Origin: Thermoprotei archaeon
Lineage (GTDB): Archaea; Thermoproteota; Thermoprotei; Thermofilales; B15-G2
NCBI GenBank assembly: GCA_003649445.1
Contig: QMRV01000001.1
Location: 14,684 to 78,683 of the forward strand
Direction: 5' to 3'
Length of the DNA: 64,000 bases
Each line of letters starts with the position of its first letter. Position 1 is the first letter of the stretch. Positions 63,353-64,000 of this stretch are shown piece after piece. Both the position numbers and the translations under genes were made by a program. Below the pieces are notes generated by a model. That model did no database searches. It was not told where the DNA came from and saw nothing but the letters and a program-made list of their open reading frames with translations.

Positions 63353-63847
63353 TTATCTCCAGTCGTAGGCCTGTTCTATTAGTCCTGTGTTGAAGAAGAG
63401 TCTCCACATTATTTTCTTGAAAGTATTCGGTGCTCTGCGAGGACGGGGGAACACCTCTATTACCGTGCCTGTTGGTACAGCTACTCCTCTTACTTTGTAG
63501 CCGACGTGTCTCCATTTCCTTATAGTGATTGTTGCTTTGAAAGGGCTTAGTACAGTGAATTTTATTTCTGTTTTGAAGGGGCTTTGTGTTACTCGGTATT
63601 TGGCCTGTATTTCGTCTAGTGTTTTCTTTAGCTCTTGTGTGATTTCGCTGGTTAAGTCTTTTTCGTAGATTGTGGTCTGCCATGTTTTTTGAGATAGTTG
63701 GAGGTATAGTCCGTAGCTCAGTGCTGCGGTAAATGTTATTGCCCAAACTAATCCTCCGGCGATTTCTGTTATTTTTGATGGATTTTTTAGCAGTACTGCG
63801 AGACTAGCTATTAGCGCTGCTATACATATTGCCAGGGCTATAGCCAT
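63353..63847 (-). CDS. membrane-anchored protein, unknown
   Basis: In the 164-residue protein, two hydrophobic helices (about residues 1-18 and 30-50) are followed by a helical linker (KDLTSEITQELKKTLDEIQ) and a basic beta-rich domain (TEIKFTVLSPFKATITIRKW to TGTVIEVFPRPRR). The ATG is preceded by GGTGGTGGG about 14 bases upstream and a CATATAAAC element further up. No family is recognised. Confidence 0.65.
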   Translation of the reverse strand: MAIALAICIAALIASLAVLLKNPSKITEIAGGLVWAITFTAALSYGLYLQLSQKTWQTTIYEKDLTSEITQELKKTLDEIQAKYRVTQSPFKTEIKFTVLSPFKATITIRKWRHVGYKVRGVAVPTGTVIEVFPRPRRAPNTFKKIMWRLFFNTGLIEQAYDWR

Positions 63848-64000
63848 CAGTCTGTCTGACCCACCACCACATTTACTTCAGCTAAATTGTTTATATGTTG
63901 TATAGTGTGTTAGTTTGCCTAACTGAGAATATGAAGGAGAAAATTGTATAAAATTTAGAAACAGAAAAACTGCTACTAGTTTACTGCTTCTTGCTGATTA

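Noticed and set aside
63291..63746. 151-codon minus-strand frame overlapping the membrane-protein gene
   Set aside because: It is rich in Asn, Arg and Thr and out of frame with the hydrophobic gene at 63353-63847, which has better start signals and membrane helices.

Overview
The window is chromosomal DNA of a hyperthermophilic archaeon of the Thermoproteota (Crenarchaeota). The gene set is archaeal: Alba, thermosome, RpoK, S26e, S27e, L38e, L44e, a two-subunit PriS/PriL primase with GINS, Orc1/Cdc6, aIF2 alpha and beta, Nop10, TFS, Elf1, Sec61 beta, GGGP synthase, TiaS, Taw1, Dph5 and AglB. Fourteen tRNA genes are visible. Several have introns at non-canonical positions (D-loop and T-loop), a habit best known from Thermoproteales/Thermofilales; that placement is inference. 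Base composition is AT-rich, with TATA boxes about 25 bp before many starts, short or absent leaders, and GGTGA-type ribosome sites mostly inside operons.

Bases 1-20,870 are dense housekeeping sequence. They hold Alba, RpoK-thermosome, tRNA-Cys, Tpi-Fbp, S26e-TrmY, AglB, the L44e-S27e-aIF2alpha-Nop10 operon, the PriL-PriS-GINS operon, aIF2beta-TFS, a NOG1-like GTPase, a proteasome beta subunit whose position 1 is Ala, Taw1, a family B DNA polymerase and DnaG. Bases 20,900-21,980 are mostly non-coding, with two candidate H/ACA-type RNAs, a decayed TnpB tail and a 36-residue zinc microprotein.

Bases 21,980-32,050 hold RimI, UPF0147, a tRNA cluster, L38e, a beta-CASP RNase, TiaS, Dph5, a DUF357-nucleotidyltransferase fusion, endonuclease V, a translin-like protein, methionine aminopeptidase and 5-FTHF cyclo-ligase.

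Bases 32,050-39,790 are accessory. Next to tRNA-Arg(TCT) lie a stop-broken integrase-like gene, two ribbon-helix-helix genes with palindromic operator candidates, a twice-frameshifted coiled-coil/winged-helix gene, an ATPase N-terminal fossil and several orphans. These are followed by a same-strand Hsp20 / winged-helix / AAA+ ATPase / HEPN-like cluster, the best candidate here for an undescribed system.

Bases 39,900-61,250 return to housekeeping: TrmI, ArgRS beside tRNA-Arg(GCG), an FAD oxidoreductase, a phosphoesterase, a compact FtsX-type ABC exporter, Elf1-GGGPS, CBS protein, Sec61 beta, ZPR1, a tRNA block, Orc1/Cdc6 beside an AT-rich stretch (possible origin), a SHMT/phosphoglycolate phosphatase pair sharing one palindromic TATA box, a multi-pass membrane AAA+ protein, archaemetzincin and a YchF-like GTPase. 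The last 2.8 kb hold a broken HEAT-repeat gene, about 685 bases without a gene, initiator tRNA-Met with a 46-base D-loop intron, and a membrane protein. Calls rest on reading the sequence and family knowledge; no database search was run.
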